DNA of 64,000 nt from the NCBI RefSeq assembly GCF_051200825.1, contig NZ_CP195158.1, positions 1,984,001-2,048,000 of the forward strand, written 5' to 3'. Numbering within the stretch: position 1 is the stretch's first letter; each line of letters starts with the position of its first letter. The notes under the pieces are model-generated. The model searched no databases, was not told the DNA's origin, and saw only the letters and a program-made list of their open reading frames with translations. The DNA is from Formosa sp030427735. Lineage in GTDB: Bacteria > Bacteroidota > Bacteroidia > Flavobacteriales > Flavobacteriaceae. The translations under genes and the position numbers were made by a program. Positions 18,945-26,992 of this stretch are shown one piece after another.

Positions 18945-19550
18945 ATGAATAAATTTCGCAACCTAATCATTCTATTAACAATCAGCCTATTATCAATTAA
19001 TACAAATGCTCAAGACGAAAAAGAAAAAGACGAATTTAGAAATAAAGGTTATTTTAACATCACTCGTTTAAGTTATATCGCCGTATATAATGCCGAACTA
19101 GAAACCTACTCGCCTTCTGAAGGTGTTGTGGTAACAGATTTACCGACTAACAAAGCTCACGCTTTTAGCTTACAGACCATAAACGGATACTTTTTCAATC
19201 CTTATTTTTCGGCAGGTATTGGTATTGGATTAGATGGTTACAAAAACCCTACTTTTAACACACTTCCCGCTTTTTTAGACCTGAGAGCATATTTTAACGA
19301 TGGTCTTTCAAGCCCATACTTATACACAAACTTTGGCACCTTAATAAAAATTGAAGGCGGTAAAAACAATGGTACTATTTTTAATTTTGGATTTGGATAT
19401 AAATTTCCTTTAAATGAAAATAGATTAATATTTGTATCCGATTTGTCGTATAGTTATAAAACTATTAGCAACGATGGATTATCAATCAGAAATTCAGAAA
19501 GCTACAGCAGTTTAAAGGGAGCCATGCTAAGTATTGGAATACTTTTTTAA
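18945..19550 (+). CDS. Putative outer-membrane beta-barrel protein, unknown function
   Basis: A 201-residue protein with a signal peptide (LIILLTISLLSINTNAQ) followed by a charged DEKEKDEF segment. Alternating strands follow: FNITRLSYIAVYN, FSLQTINGYFFNPYFSAGIGIGLDGY, YFNDGLSSPYLYTNFG, FNFGFGYKF, FVSDLSYSYKT and GAMLSIGILF, the last ending the chain in an aromatic-rich strand. This pattern fits a small outer-membrane barrel of the OmpW/porin-like type, but I do not recognise a named family. It stands alone with its own probable promoter. A compound palindromic repeat lies between it and the convergent CcsBA gene. No partner or substrate is suggested by context. Confidence 0.75.
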   Translation: MNKFRNLIILLTISLLSINTNAQDEKEKDEFRNKGYFNITRLSYIAVYNAELETYSPSEGVVVTDLPTNKAHAFSLQTINGYFFNPYFSAGIGIGLDGYKNPTFNTLPAFLDLRAYFNDGLSSPYLYTNFGTLIKIEGGKNNGTIFNFGFGYKFPLNENRLIFVSDLSYSYKTISNDGLSIRNSESYSSLKGAMLSIGILF

Positions 19551-19580
19551 CCTGCAATTTCCACTTACAACATAAATAAT

Positions 19581-19716
19581 AAAAAAGCCGTCCAAAAAGT
19601 TAATTTCCCGTCAATCTGAATGTATTTCAGATTCTCACAACAACTAATATTCAAGAGTATGAGATTCTGTGTCAAGCACAGAATGACATCGTGATTAACT
19701 TTCTGGTCAGCTTTTT
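19581..19716. repeat. Compound palindromic intergenic repeat, probably also a bidirectional terminator
   Basis: The two ends are an imperfect inverted repeat of ~57 nt: AAAAAGCCGTCC at the left faces GGTCAGCTTTTT at the right, both next to an AGTTAA/TTAACT block. Each arm holds its own hairpin: AATCTGAA/TTCAGATT (19613-19633) and ATTCTGTG/CACAGAAT (19664-19684). It fills the gap between two convergent genes. The central motif resembles the TTCTGAA-type palindromes scattered in flavobacterial genomes. No coding capacity is visible. Confidence 0.8.
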
Positions 19717-19730
19717 ATGTTTATCACCTA

Positions 19731-22700
19731 TTATGATGTTTTCTTTTTCCTGTAAAACTTAGCGTATTTGTTGTAAGCAAAAACTGCAATTACAGCAATA
19801 ATGGCTAAAGTAATTAAGATGAACTTTACACTTACAATTTGATCGCCACTCGCATAAGAATGCAATCCTGCTAGATAAAAATTAACTCCAAAATAAGTCA
19901 TCATAATACTAGAGAATGCTAAAATAGAAGCCAGATTAAAACCAAATCGACCACGTAATCCAGGCACCAAACGCATATGAATTACAAAAGCGTAAACCAT
20001 AATACTAATTAAAGCCCAAGTCTCTTTTGGATCCCAGCCCCAATAGCGTCCCCAACTCTCGTTGGCCCACATACCGCCTAGAAAGTTTCCAATGGTTAAC
20101 ATTACCAAACCAACCGTAAGTGCCATTTCGTTAATAACCGTTAACTCTTTTATATTAATAAGCATTTTTTCTTTATTGCCAGCATTGGTAAAAATCATTA
20201 AAAACAATACGGTTAACCCTAAAATCATTCCTAATGTAAACGGTCCGTAACTCGCTACAATAACCGCTACATGTATCATTAACCAATAACTATCTAATAC
20301 AGGTTGTAGGTTGGCAATAGCAGGATCCATCCAATTCCAGTGTGCAACCATCAAAATCATTGACGTTACAAAAGCAGTTGCTGCAATGGTAAGATCGCTT
20401 CGTCTGCCAAAAAGCAATCCAAACAACATGGTCGCCCAAGCCACATAAATCATTGATTCGTAAGCATCGCTCCAAGGTGCGTGACCAGAAATATACCATC
20501 TAGAAATTAAACCTGCTGTATGCAATACAAACAACACAACAACAATACTTTTTAAAACCGTTACCCCTATGTTAATCGCTTTGTTTTTGCTGTTAAAAAT
20601 CTGAACGATTAAAACGACAAAAAGTAATGTACCAGCGTACATATACCAACTAAACAGCTTTTTAAAGATATCATACTTATTGTATAGGATTTCGGTTTTC
20701 ACTTTCTCATCAGACAACATAACGTCGCCTCCATATTCCAACTGGGTTTTATGAAAAGCTTCCAATAACTTATTGGCATCGGAATAATCGCCAGTTCTTT
20801 TAGCCTGATTTAAGGTCATTAAGTACGCAGAAAATCCGCTGTTTATAAAATTGGCGTATAACGAATCCTGTACCTTATAAGCACCGTTTCGGTACTCTAT
20901 AGAAGAAATCCATTTATTGTTTTCGTTATCTGGGATCGGAAAAATTCTTAACGCACGGCCTTCAATCGCATTGTATAATAAATTAACACGTTGGTCGGTT
21001 TCTTTAAATTCTTTTTGAAATCCGTTAGGAATTTGCGCTTTGTAAGCTTCCTCTAAATAAGGCGCTAATTTATAATCGCCTCGATCGGTAAAGAAATCGG
21101 CCAATGTAGCATATTTTTCAGATTCACTTACTCCAATTAAATGACGAATAGAATCGGCCTTTTTATACTTTAAATGAATGATAGGCACATTGTACCACAA
21201 CATAGGACTCTCTTGAATAGATAAAAACACCTGATTCGCATCGAAATCTTCATAAGTGTCATATTTACTTAATTTTCGAAGCATTTCCGAAGCATAAGTA
21301 TTAACAGGCATCATACGACCACCCAAATCCTGAATCACCATATGCCCAAATTTATCGGCATGCGCTTTTGGTGTAATATTCGCTTTTAAAACAGAATCGA
21401 TTTGCTGCTTACTTGGTCTAACATGCGGCGTGTGGTCGTGATCATGATTGTCTTGAGCAAAACCATTAAAGGCAAAACCAATAAGTAAAACCGATAGAAT
21501 TTTAGCTTTCTTGGCTTTTAAAGCGTTCAATCGACGTCTTAAATCTCCAAAACGGGTGCCTTTCGCAAATAAAATGGCCAACAAGCCAAAGTACAGTAAA
21601 AAGTAACCAATATAAGTAAATAAAGTGCCGTAGTAATCGTGATTAACTGATAGAATTGTTCCTTTTTCATCGGGATCGAACCCAGATTGGAAAAAACGAT
21701 AACCACGATGGTCTAGAATATGATTCATATAAATTTTATAATCAAAATCACCTTCTTGTTCGTCTATAACCGTAACTTCGCTAGAATATGCCGAATAGTT
21801 ATTTTCGGTTCCAGGATAACGCTCGGCTTCAAAATCGTTTAGTTTTACACTAAATGGTAATTCTAAAACTTTAGAGCCGTATTTAAACGCAAAATCCAAA
21901 CCTCCAACTTCAACTTGTTTAAACATGCTATTGGTACCTTTACCACCAAGTAAACCTACGGTTTCTGATTCGCCATTTGTAGTAATTTTTAGAACAACAC
22001 CATCTTCGTCGTTCTTTAAAATTTCAGATTTTTTCACGATCCCAAACTTTCCTTTAACTACAGGTTTTGGAAATACCATTTGCATGTTACCAATGATATA
22101 ACGCGAACGTAAAGCCAAAGGTTGTAAACTATCTTTTTCGAGCTTACCCGATGCCATTGTGGCCATGGTTAAATACTCGCCTTCAAAAGGGGAATGAATA
22201 TAAATACCATCTTCGCGATTATAAATATTTATGGCACCAGGAGTTTCTTTATCTAAAGCCACTAAAATATTGTGAATGCTTTGTACTTCGCCCGATTTTA
22301 AAAAGTGGTTATGCGGTTTACCGCCGCCAGCTTCAACCAATTTTAAATAATTTTCGCCATTCTCATCGGGAATTACATCTTCTTCTGCTCCACCAATAAA
22401 ATCTACCAATTCTATAGTTACAGGTTGCTGATCGTATTTGGTTTCAATTTTAAAATCATTATCTAATCGTGGCGAAAAATCGACTTCGCGCTCTATTGGC
22501 AAACGCTGCGGCACGCCATCAATCATATAATCGCCATCAATATAAGCTGTAATGTAGGTCTTTTGCGATAGAAACGTATTTTCGGTTGCACCTTCACGGA
22601 TAGCCATCATACCTTCAAATCCTACATAACGCGTTATAAAAGCCCCGATAAGAATAAAAATAAAAGATAAATGCAATATTAAAGACGCCCACTTTTCTCG

Positions 22701-22928
22701 TTTATGAAGACGGTATCTTTTAATATTTCCAAAGAAATTAATTAAGAAAAATACCATAATAGCCTCGAACCACCAGGTATTATAAATTAAATTTCTGGAG
22801 TATGGTGTTGGCGATGTTGCTTCGCCAGCATCTAGAAAAGTACCGATGGCCATGGCGCCAGCAAAAACTAAAAATAAAATTGAGGTAATACGGGTAGAAA
22901 AAAGAATCTTGGCAAGTTTATTTTGCAT
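19731..22928 (-). CDS. ccsBA: Cytochrome c biogenesis fusion protein CcsBA (ResB-CcsA)
   Basis: A 1065-residue System II cytochrome c synthase in which ResB/CcsB and CcsA are one chain. The N-terminal part has transmembrane segments at ~residues 12-30, 50-65 and 82-103, a large periplasmic domain, and another membrane segment near 445. A His-rich linker (DNHDHDHTPH, ~490-500) sits just after a hydrophobic stretch that looks like an old signal peptide (LLIGFAFNGFAQ). The C-terminal third is the CcsA helix bundle with the haem-handling motif WGRYWGWDPKETW (~residue 960). It exports haem and ligates it to apocytochromes c outside the inner membrane. CcsBA fusions are known from Bacteroidota and epsilonproteobacteria. 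A TAAATTTG promoter element lies upstream. Confidence 0.95.
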   Translation of the reverse strand: MQNKLAKILFSTRITSILFLVFAGAMAIGTFLDAGEATSPTPYSRNLIYNTWWFEAIMVFFLINFFGNIKRYRLHKREKWASLILHLSFIFILIGAFITRYVGFEGMMAIREGATENTFLSQKTYITAYIDGDYMIDGVPQRLPIEREVDFSPRLDNDFKIETKYDQQPVTIELVDFIGGAEEDVIPDENGENYLKLVEAGGGKPHNHFLKSGEVQSIHNILVALDKETPGAINIYNREDGIYIHSPFEGEYLTMATMASGKLEKDSLQPLALRSRYIIGNMQMVFPKPVVKGKFGIVKKSEILKNDEDGVVLKITTNGESETVGLLGGKGTNSMFKQVEVGGLDFAFKYGSKVLELPFSVKLNDFEAERYPGTENNYSAYSSEVTVIDEQEGDFDYKIYMNHILDHRGYRFFQSGFDPDEKGTILSVNHDYYGTLFTYIGYFLLYFGLLAILFAKGTRFGDLRRRLNALKAKKAKILSVLLIGFAFNGFAQDNHDHDHTPHVRPSKQQIDSVLKANITPKAHADKFGHMVIQDLGGRMMPVNTYASEMLRKLSKYDTYEDFDANQVFLSIQESPMLWYNVPIIHLKYKKADSIRHLIGVSESEKYATLADFFTDRGDYKLAPYLEEAYKAQIPNGFQKEFKETDQRVNLLYNAIEGRALRIFPIPDNENNKWISSIEYRNGAYKVQDSLYANFINSGFSAYLMTLNQAKRTGDYSDANKLLEAFHKTQLEYGGDVMLSDEKVKTEILYNKYDIFKKLFSWYMYAGTLLFVVLIVQIFNSKNKAINIGVTVLKSIVVVLFVLHTAGLISRWYISGHAPWSDAYESMIYVAWATMLFGLLFGRRSDLTIAATAFVTSMILMVAHWNWMDPAIANLQPVLDSYWLMIHVAVIVASYGPFTLGMILGLTVLFLMIFTNAGNKEKMLINIKELTVINEMALTVGLVMLTIGNFLGGMWANESWGRYWGWDPKETWALISIMVYAFVIHMRLVPGLRGRFGFNLASILAFSSIMMTYFGVNFYLAGLHSYASGDQIVSVKFILITLAIIAVIAVFAYNKYAKFYRKKKTS

Positions 22929-22956
22929 AATAAATACTCTTATTTTTAAAGCGTTG

Positions 22957-22964
22957 CAAATTTA
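22957..22964 (-). promoter_or_regulatory. -7 promoter element (TAAATTTG) of ccsBA
   Basis: On the minus strand TAAATTTG matches TAnnTTTG and ends 28 bp before the ATG at 22928. Confidence 0.45.
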
Positions 22965-23039
22965 ACCTATTTTGTTGGGTTGATGGTTACGTATTAAAAA
23001 TAATGATTGTTAAAATTAACTTAATTTTAAGATTGCATT

Positions 23040-23441
23040 TTAAGTCTTATGCTGTCGTGCCATAAAAATATTCATATACAGAAACGTTCCCATTTTACGC
23101 GCTCTTTGCTTAGCATTCTCGGCTATTTCGCCTTCAAAAAGCGCATTAACGGTTTGTACCCAAATTGTTAACCACAATCCAAAATGCTCTTGCGTTATGC
23201 TATGGTTTTGTGCTTCATCTACTTTAATATGAGCCTCTAACGGGTTACCGTAATACCGGGTTTTTAAAAATAAACTTGACTCCCAAAATGTTGTCAATTT
23301 TTCAATGTGTTCTGACCAATCATTTATCATAGTATTAAAAAAAGGCCCTAAAATCTCGTCTTCTCTAATCCGACTGTAAAAAGTAGATACTAATGTATGC
23401 ACATCGTCTCGGGTTGTAATATCCTGCTTTTTAGAACACAT
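23040..23441 (-). CDS. Group III truncated haemoglobin
   Basis: A 133-residue globin of the 2-over-2 fold. Group III marks are the short N-terminus with DVHTLVSTFYSRIREDEILGPFF, an aromatic W53 in TTFWESSLF, RYYGNPLEAH with His71 in the place of the proximal haem ligand, and HFGLWLTIW in the following helix. The length is normal. Members bind O2 or NO and probably have roles in oxygen chemistry or NO stress. It is encoded 111 bp upstream of the cytochrome c maturation gene on the same strand, a haem-related context, although each gene has its own promoter-like element. A TATCTTTG element lies 22 bp upstream of its ATG. Confidence 0.93.
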   Translation of the reverse strand: MCSKKQDITTRDDVHTLVSTFYSRIREDEILGPFFNTMINDWSEHIEKLTTFWESSLFLKTRYYGNPLEAHIKVDEAQNHSITQEHFGLWLTIWVQTVNALFEGEIAENAKQRARKMGTFLYMNIFMARQHKT

Positions 23442-23463
23442 GATTCAGTTTTTTAGATAAACA

Positions 23464-23471
23464 CAAAGATA
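23464..23471 (-). promoter_or_regulatory. -7 promoter element (TATCTTTG) of the truncated haemoglobin gene
   Basis: The minus strand reads TATCTTTG, a perfect TAnnTTTG match, 22 bp upstream of the ATG. The -33 element is not clear. Confidence 0.5.
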
Positions 23472-23583
23472 ATTTAAATTCGCTTACCAGTTTTTGCAGC
23501 TAACGCTTTACAATCCTAAATGTTTGTGTTTAAAATTGAGGTTAGCGTTCTGTAATTAGGTCTAAATATAGTATTTTAGCCAA

Positions 23584-24351
23584 ATGATTTCAGTTGTTTT
23601 ACTTGGCGCTGGTAATGTTGCCACACATTTATATAAAGCTTTTAAGTCTTCAGATTCTGTTACTGTATCGCAATGGTACAACAGACATTTAAGCAGTATT
23701 TCGACTTACCAAAATGAGGTTGCTATTACCGATACACTTTCAGAATTAAAACCAGCAGATATTTATATAATTGCTGTAAGCGATGACGCTGTTGCGCAAA
23801 TTTCGGAAGCTTTACCGTTTAAAGATCGCTTGGTTGTTCACACTGCAGGCGCAGTAAGTGCATACGATTTAAGCAAAAACAACAGACGCGGTGTACTTTA
23901 TCCGTTACAGAGTTTTACTAAAGATGCCGAAATGGATTTTAAAAATGTACCGCTATGTCTTGAAACTTTAGACAAAGCAGATTTTAAGATTCTTAAAGAT
24001 TTAGCTGAAGCAATAGGAAGCCCGTCTTATAAAATATCGAGCGAACAACGCAAAAGACTTCATTTGGCGGCAGTATTTGCTAACAATTTCACCAACCAAC
24101 TCTACCGAATTACTCACGAAATTACCGAAGACAACCTTATAGATTTCGACATTTTAAGACCGCTTATTTTAGAAACCGCAAAAAAAGTGCAGCACATGTC
24201 GCCCTATATGGCACAAACCGGCCCAGCGGTTCGACGCGATAAAAAAACCATTAAAAAGCATTTAAAATTAATAGAAAATCCGCATCACAAAGCGATTTAC
24301 CAACTGCTAACCGACTCAATTGCATACACCCATGGAAGAAAAAAGTTATAA
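23584..24351 (+). CDS. Rossmann-fold protein with DUF2520 domain
   Basis: A 255-residue cytoplasmic protein. It opens with a dinucleotide-binding motif (VVLLGAGNVATHLYKAF, Gly8-x-Gly10), continues as a Rossmann fold with DIYIIAVSDDAV and VVHTAGAV, and ends in the helical DUF2520 domain (YPLQSFTKDAEMDF and HLAAVFANNFTNQLY). The plan is that of NADP-dependent 6-phosphogluconate or ketopantoate reductase relatives, but no substrate is established for the family. It starts the DUF2520-kdsC-UbiA-Maf run, with its stop 20 bp inside the next gene, so translation is likely coupled. Any role in envelope sugar metabolism is only suggested by this context. Confidence 0.88.
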   Translation: MISVVLLGAGNVATHLYKAFKSSDSVTVSQWYNRHLSSISTYQNEVAITDTLSELKPADIYIIAVSDDAVAQISEALPFKDRLVVHTAGAVSAYDLSKNNRRGVLYPLQSFTKDAEMDFKNVPLCLETLDKADFKILKDLAEAIGSPSYKISSEQRKRLHLAAVFANNFTNQLYRITHEITEDNLIDFDILRPLILETAKKVQHMSPYMAQTGPAVRRDKKTIKKHLKLIENPHHKAIYQLLTDSIAYTHGRKKL

Positions 24352-24862
24352 AGAATATTTAGAACACATTACTACGTTTATTTTTGATGTAGACGGCGTT
24401 TTAACCGACGGCACCGTAACGGTAACAACCTCTGGAGAAATGTTAAGAACCATGAACGTTAAAGACGGTTATGCCATTAAAACTGCAATAGATGCCGGAT
24501 TTAAAATGTGTATTATTTCTGGAGGCTCTAACGAAGGTGTTCGCAAGCGTTTAGAAGGTCTTGGTGTAACCGACATTTTTTTAGGAGCTCATAATAAAAT
24601 TGATCAGTTAGATGCATTTTTAGCCAAATACGATGTTAAAACCGAAAATGTACTGTATATGGGCGATGATATTCCAGATTATCCTGTAATGTTAATTGTT
24701 GGATTGCCAACCTGCCCTCAGGATGCTGTTCCTGAAATTAAAAACATCTCTAAATACGTGTCTCATAAAAACGGAGGAAAAGGTGCCGTGAGGGATGTCA
24801 TAGAACAAGTTATGAAGGTTCAAGGAAAATGGAGCGGCAATTTTGACGCCCAATACGACTAG
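24332..24862 (+). CDS. kdsC: KDO 8-phosphate phosphatase, HAD superfamily
   Basis: A 176-residue HAD phosphatase of the C0 (capless) group. The catalytic motif is FIFDVDGVLTDG with Asp19 as nucleophile and Asp21 as acid/base. The second and third motifs are IISGG and the Lys-containing NKIDQLD segment, and the fourth is YMGDDIPDYP. The closest family is KdsC, which removes phosphate from KDO 8-phosphate in lipopolysaccharide core synthesis; YrbI-type annotation is equivalent. I chose ATG 24332 over a TTG 12 bp upstream because the domain starts at once from here. It overlaps the preceding gene by 20 bp and is followed after one base by the prenyltransferase. Confidence 0.9.
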   Translation: MEEKSYKEYLEHITTFIFDVDGVLTDGTVTVTTSGEMLRTMNVKDGYAIKTAIDAGFKMCIISGGSNEGVRKRLEGLGVTDIFLGAHNKIDQLDAFLAKYDVKTENVLYMGDDIPDYPVMLIVGLPTCPQDAVPEIKNISKYVSHKNGGKGAVRDVIEQVMKVQGKWSGNFDAQYD

Positions 24863-24863
24863 A

Positions 24864-25775
24864 ATGCGGTTTTTAAACCTCGTTCGCTGGCCTAATCTGT
24901 TACTCATTATTATTGCGCAATGCCTGATTAGGTTTGCCCTCTTCCCTAGCTTTAATGCACAAACAGCCTTAAACCTTTGGCAATTTTTTTTGTTAGTGGG
25001 GTCGACTGTAACATTGGCTGCTGCAGGCAATATAATTAATGATATTTATGATGTACAAACCGACAGCATCAACAAACCGAATCGGGTTATTGTAAATTCG
25101 TTGGTTTCGGAATCTTTTGCTTACAATGTATTTATTGTTTTAAATGTTATTGGAGTCGGCCTAGGGTTTTACCTTTCGCATGCGATTAACAAACCCGCTT
25201 ACTTTTCAATTTTTGTAATCATTTCCGCGACGTTGTACATGTATGCTTCGTATTTAAAAGGAATAGCCCTTATTGGAAATGTAGTTATTGCAATACTTGT
25301 TGCGCTGACTTTAATTATTGTCGGTTTATTTGATCTTATTCCTGCTATAACCATTTATAATCAAAATATACAACGCGGCGTATTTCAAATTATACTAGCT
25401 TATGCTGGGGTGGCGTTTTTATTGAACCTTAGCCGAGAAATTATTAAAGACATAGAAGACATTAATGGTGATTATACTTCGGGATTCCAAACGCTTCCTA
25501 TTTTAATAGGTAGACAGCGTACCGCTATAGTAGCTTCATTTTTTTGTATTACAGCATTGGGGCTAATTGTTTATTATGTGGTTAGTCAGTTATACAACCA
25601 ACCTATTGCAGTAGTTTATTATACTTTTTTTATAATTGGTCCTTTAATTTATATTGTTATTCAACTTTTTACAGCCAAATCTGTTAAAAACTATAAGCAT
25701 ATAAGTCGGCTATTAAAACTTGTTATGTTAACAGGTTTATTATCTTTATGTCTTTACCCTTTAAATCTTTGCTGA
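24864..25775 (+). CDS. UbiA family prenyltransferase (geranylgeranylglycerol-phosphate geranylgeranyltransferase-like)
   Basis: A 303-residue inner-membrane protein with about eight or nine helices. The first Mg-diphosphate motif is NDIYDVQTD (residues 59-67) and the second is DIEDINGDYTSGFQTLP (~196-212), both intact. Such proteins transfer a polyprenyl chain to an acceptor. Flavobacterial members at this locus are usually annotated as geranylgeranylglycerol-phosphate geranylgeranyltransferases, but the acceptor is not established from the sequence. The ATG one base after the kdsC stop is preferred to a TTG 21 bp upstream inside kdsC. Its TGA overlaps the next ATG (TGATG). Confidence 0.88.
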   Translation: MRFLNLVRWPNLLLIIIAQCLIRFALFPSFNAQTALNLWQFFLLVGSTVTLAAAGNIINDIYDVQTDSINKPNRVIVNSLVSESFAYNVFIVLNVIGVGLGFYLSHAINKPAYFSIFVIISATLYMYASYLKGIALIGNVVIAILVALTLIIVGLFDLIPAITIYNQNIQRGVFQIILAYAGVAFLLNLSREIIKDIEDINGDYTSGFQTLPILIGRQRTAIVASFFCITALGLIVYYVVSQLYNQPIAVVYYTFFIIGPLIYIVIQLFTAKSVKNYKHISRLLKLVMLTGLLSLCLYPLNLC

Positions 25776-26392
25776 TGCTTCACGACAACTTAAAGAATTA
25801 CAATATTATTTTAGCTTCTGGATCGCCAAGACGACAACAATTTTTTAAAGACTTAGGATTAGATTTTTCCATCCGATTAAAACCAGTTGAAGAAATTTAT
25901 CCAAAGAGATTAAACCATTTTGAAATCAGCGATTATCTTGCCCAGCTTAAAGCACTCCCTTTTAAAGAAGAATTACAAGCAAACGACATTTTAATAACCA
26001 GCGACACTATTGTTTGGCATAACAACAAGGCTTTAGGAAAACCAAAAACAGAACAGGAAGCATTGTCCATGTTACAATCCTTAAGCAACAACACGCACGA
26101 GGTTATTACATCGGTATGTTTTACGTCTAAAACTTACGAAAAAACCTTACATGCCATTACTAAAGTTACATTTAAAGCACTAACAGACCAAGAAATTAAT
26201 TACTATATAAACACCTATAAACCTTTCGATAAAGCAGGAGCTTACGGCATACAGGAATGGATAGGTTATATTGGCGTTACCCAAATAGAAGGCTCCTATT
26301 TTAACGTTGTTGGCTTACCCGTTCATGATGTTTACAAGGTTTTAAACGATATTGTCTCGAAAACCAGTTCAAATTATTCTGAAAAAAATTAG
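25775..26392 (+). CDS. maf: Maf-like nucleotide pyrophosphatase
   Basis: A 205-residue cytoplasmic Maf/YceF-type protein. Motifs in order are ILASGSPRRQQFF (substrate and metal-binding loop), SDTIVWHN with the catalytic aspartate, GKPKTEQEA and GAYGIQEW. Maf proteins hydrolyse dTTP, UTP or modified nucleotides to the monophosphate, thereby cleaning the nucleotide pool. Start choice: the ATG at 25775 overlaps the UbiA stop as TGATG, which fits translational coupling; an in-frame ATG at 25748 is less attractive because it adds nine residues before the conserved core. It closes the DUF2520-kdsC-UbiA-Maf run. Confidence 0.93.
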   Translation: MLHDNLKNYNIILASGSPRRQQFFKDLGLDFSIRLKPVEEIYPKRLNHFEISDYLAQLKALPFKEELQANDILITSDTIVWHNNKALGKPKTEQEALSMLQSLSNNTHEVITSVCFTSKTYEKTLHAITKVTFKALTDQEINYYINTYKPFDKAGAYGIQEWIGYIGVTQIEGSYFNVVGLPVHDVYKVLNDIVSKTSSNYSEKN

Positions 26393-26416
26393 ATAAATTT
26401 TTACAAATTCTTACAG

Positions 26417-26424
26417 TATCTTTG
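26417..26424 (+). promoter_or_regulatory. -7 promoter element (TATCTTTG) of the mscS-like gene
   Basis: TATCTTTG is an exact TAnnTTTG match ending 19 bp before the ATG at 26444. Confidence 0.5.
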
Positions 26425-26443
26425 TACTTCAATTACGCTATTT

Positions 26444-26974
26444 ATGTTTTTAGAATCGTATGCCTCGCAAATAATTGCGACATTAATCTTATTAATTATA
26501 CTCATTACTATCAGGCAAGTTATTGTTGTTTTAGTAAAAAAAATCGGACGAAAAAGCGGCATTAACGAAGCACGTATTCATCTTATACAACGCTACTCTA
26601 CGGTTACTCTTTTTTTAATAGGCTTATTATTTTTTTCGTTCATATTGGGTGCTAAACCAGAAGATTTAGCCTTAGTATTTTCGTCGGTTTTTGCAGTAAT
26701 TGGTATTGCTCTATTTGCCATATGGTCTATTTTGAGCAATATTACTTCTGGTGTTATTATGTTTTTTTCTTTTCCGTATAAAGTTGGCGATAAAATAAGT
26801 ATACACGACAAAGATTTTCCTATTGAGGCTGTAATAGAGGACATTCGCGCCTTTCAATTACATTTAAGATTAGACAATGGTAATTTAGTAACCTACCCGA
26901 ACAATCTTATTTTACAAAAAGCTGTAACTTTAGTTCAAAAAGATGCTATAGACGATGGCCACGATGCCGTTTAA
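26444..26974 (+). CDS. Small MscS family mechanosensitive channel
   Basis: A 176-residue membrane protein, much shorter than E. coli MscS (286). Three hydrophobic helices lie at ~residues 8-30, 50-70 and 75-100. The pore-lining TM3 region ends in the Gly/Ala-rich ALFAIWSILSNITSGVIMFFSFPYKVGD, which matches the MscS signature and leads into the beta domain (DKISIHDKDFPIEAVIEDIRAF, YPNNLILQKAV). The C-terminal alpha/beta cage domain is missing, as is common in the small MscS-like proteins of Bacteroidota. It likely opens under membrane tension to release solutes. A TATCTTTG promoter sits just upstream and corA follows after 18 bp. Confidence 0.88.
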   Translation: MFLESYASQIIATLILLIILITIRQVIVVLVKKIGRKSGINEARIHLIQRYSTVTLFLIGLLFFSFILGAKPEDLALVFSSVFAVIGIALFAIWSILSNITSGVIMFFSFPYKVGDKISIHDKDFPIEAVIEDIRAFQLHLRLDNGNLVTYPNNLILQKAVTLVQKDAIDDGHDAV

Positions 26975-26992
26975 TTAGCAATTATGTAAACT

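Noticed and set aside
19581..19716. A small insertion sequence
   Set aside because: No transposase reading frame, and no clear target duplication; a palindromic repeat is the better description.
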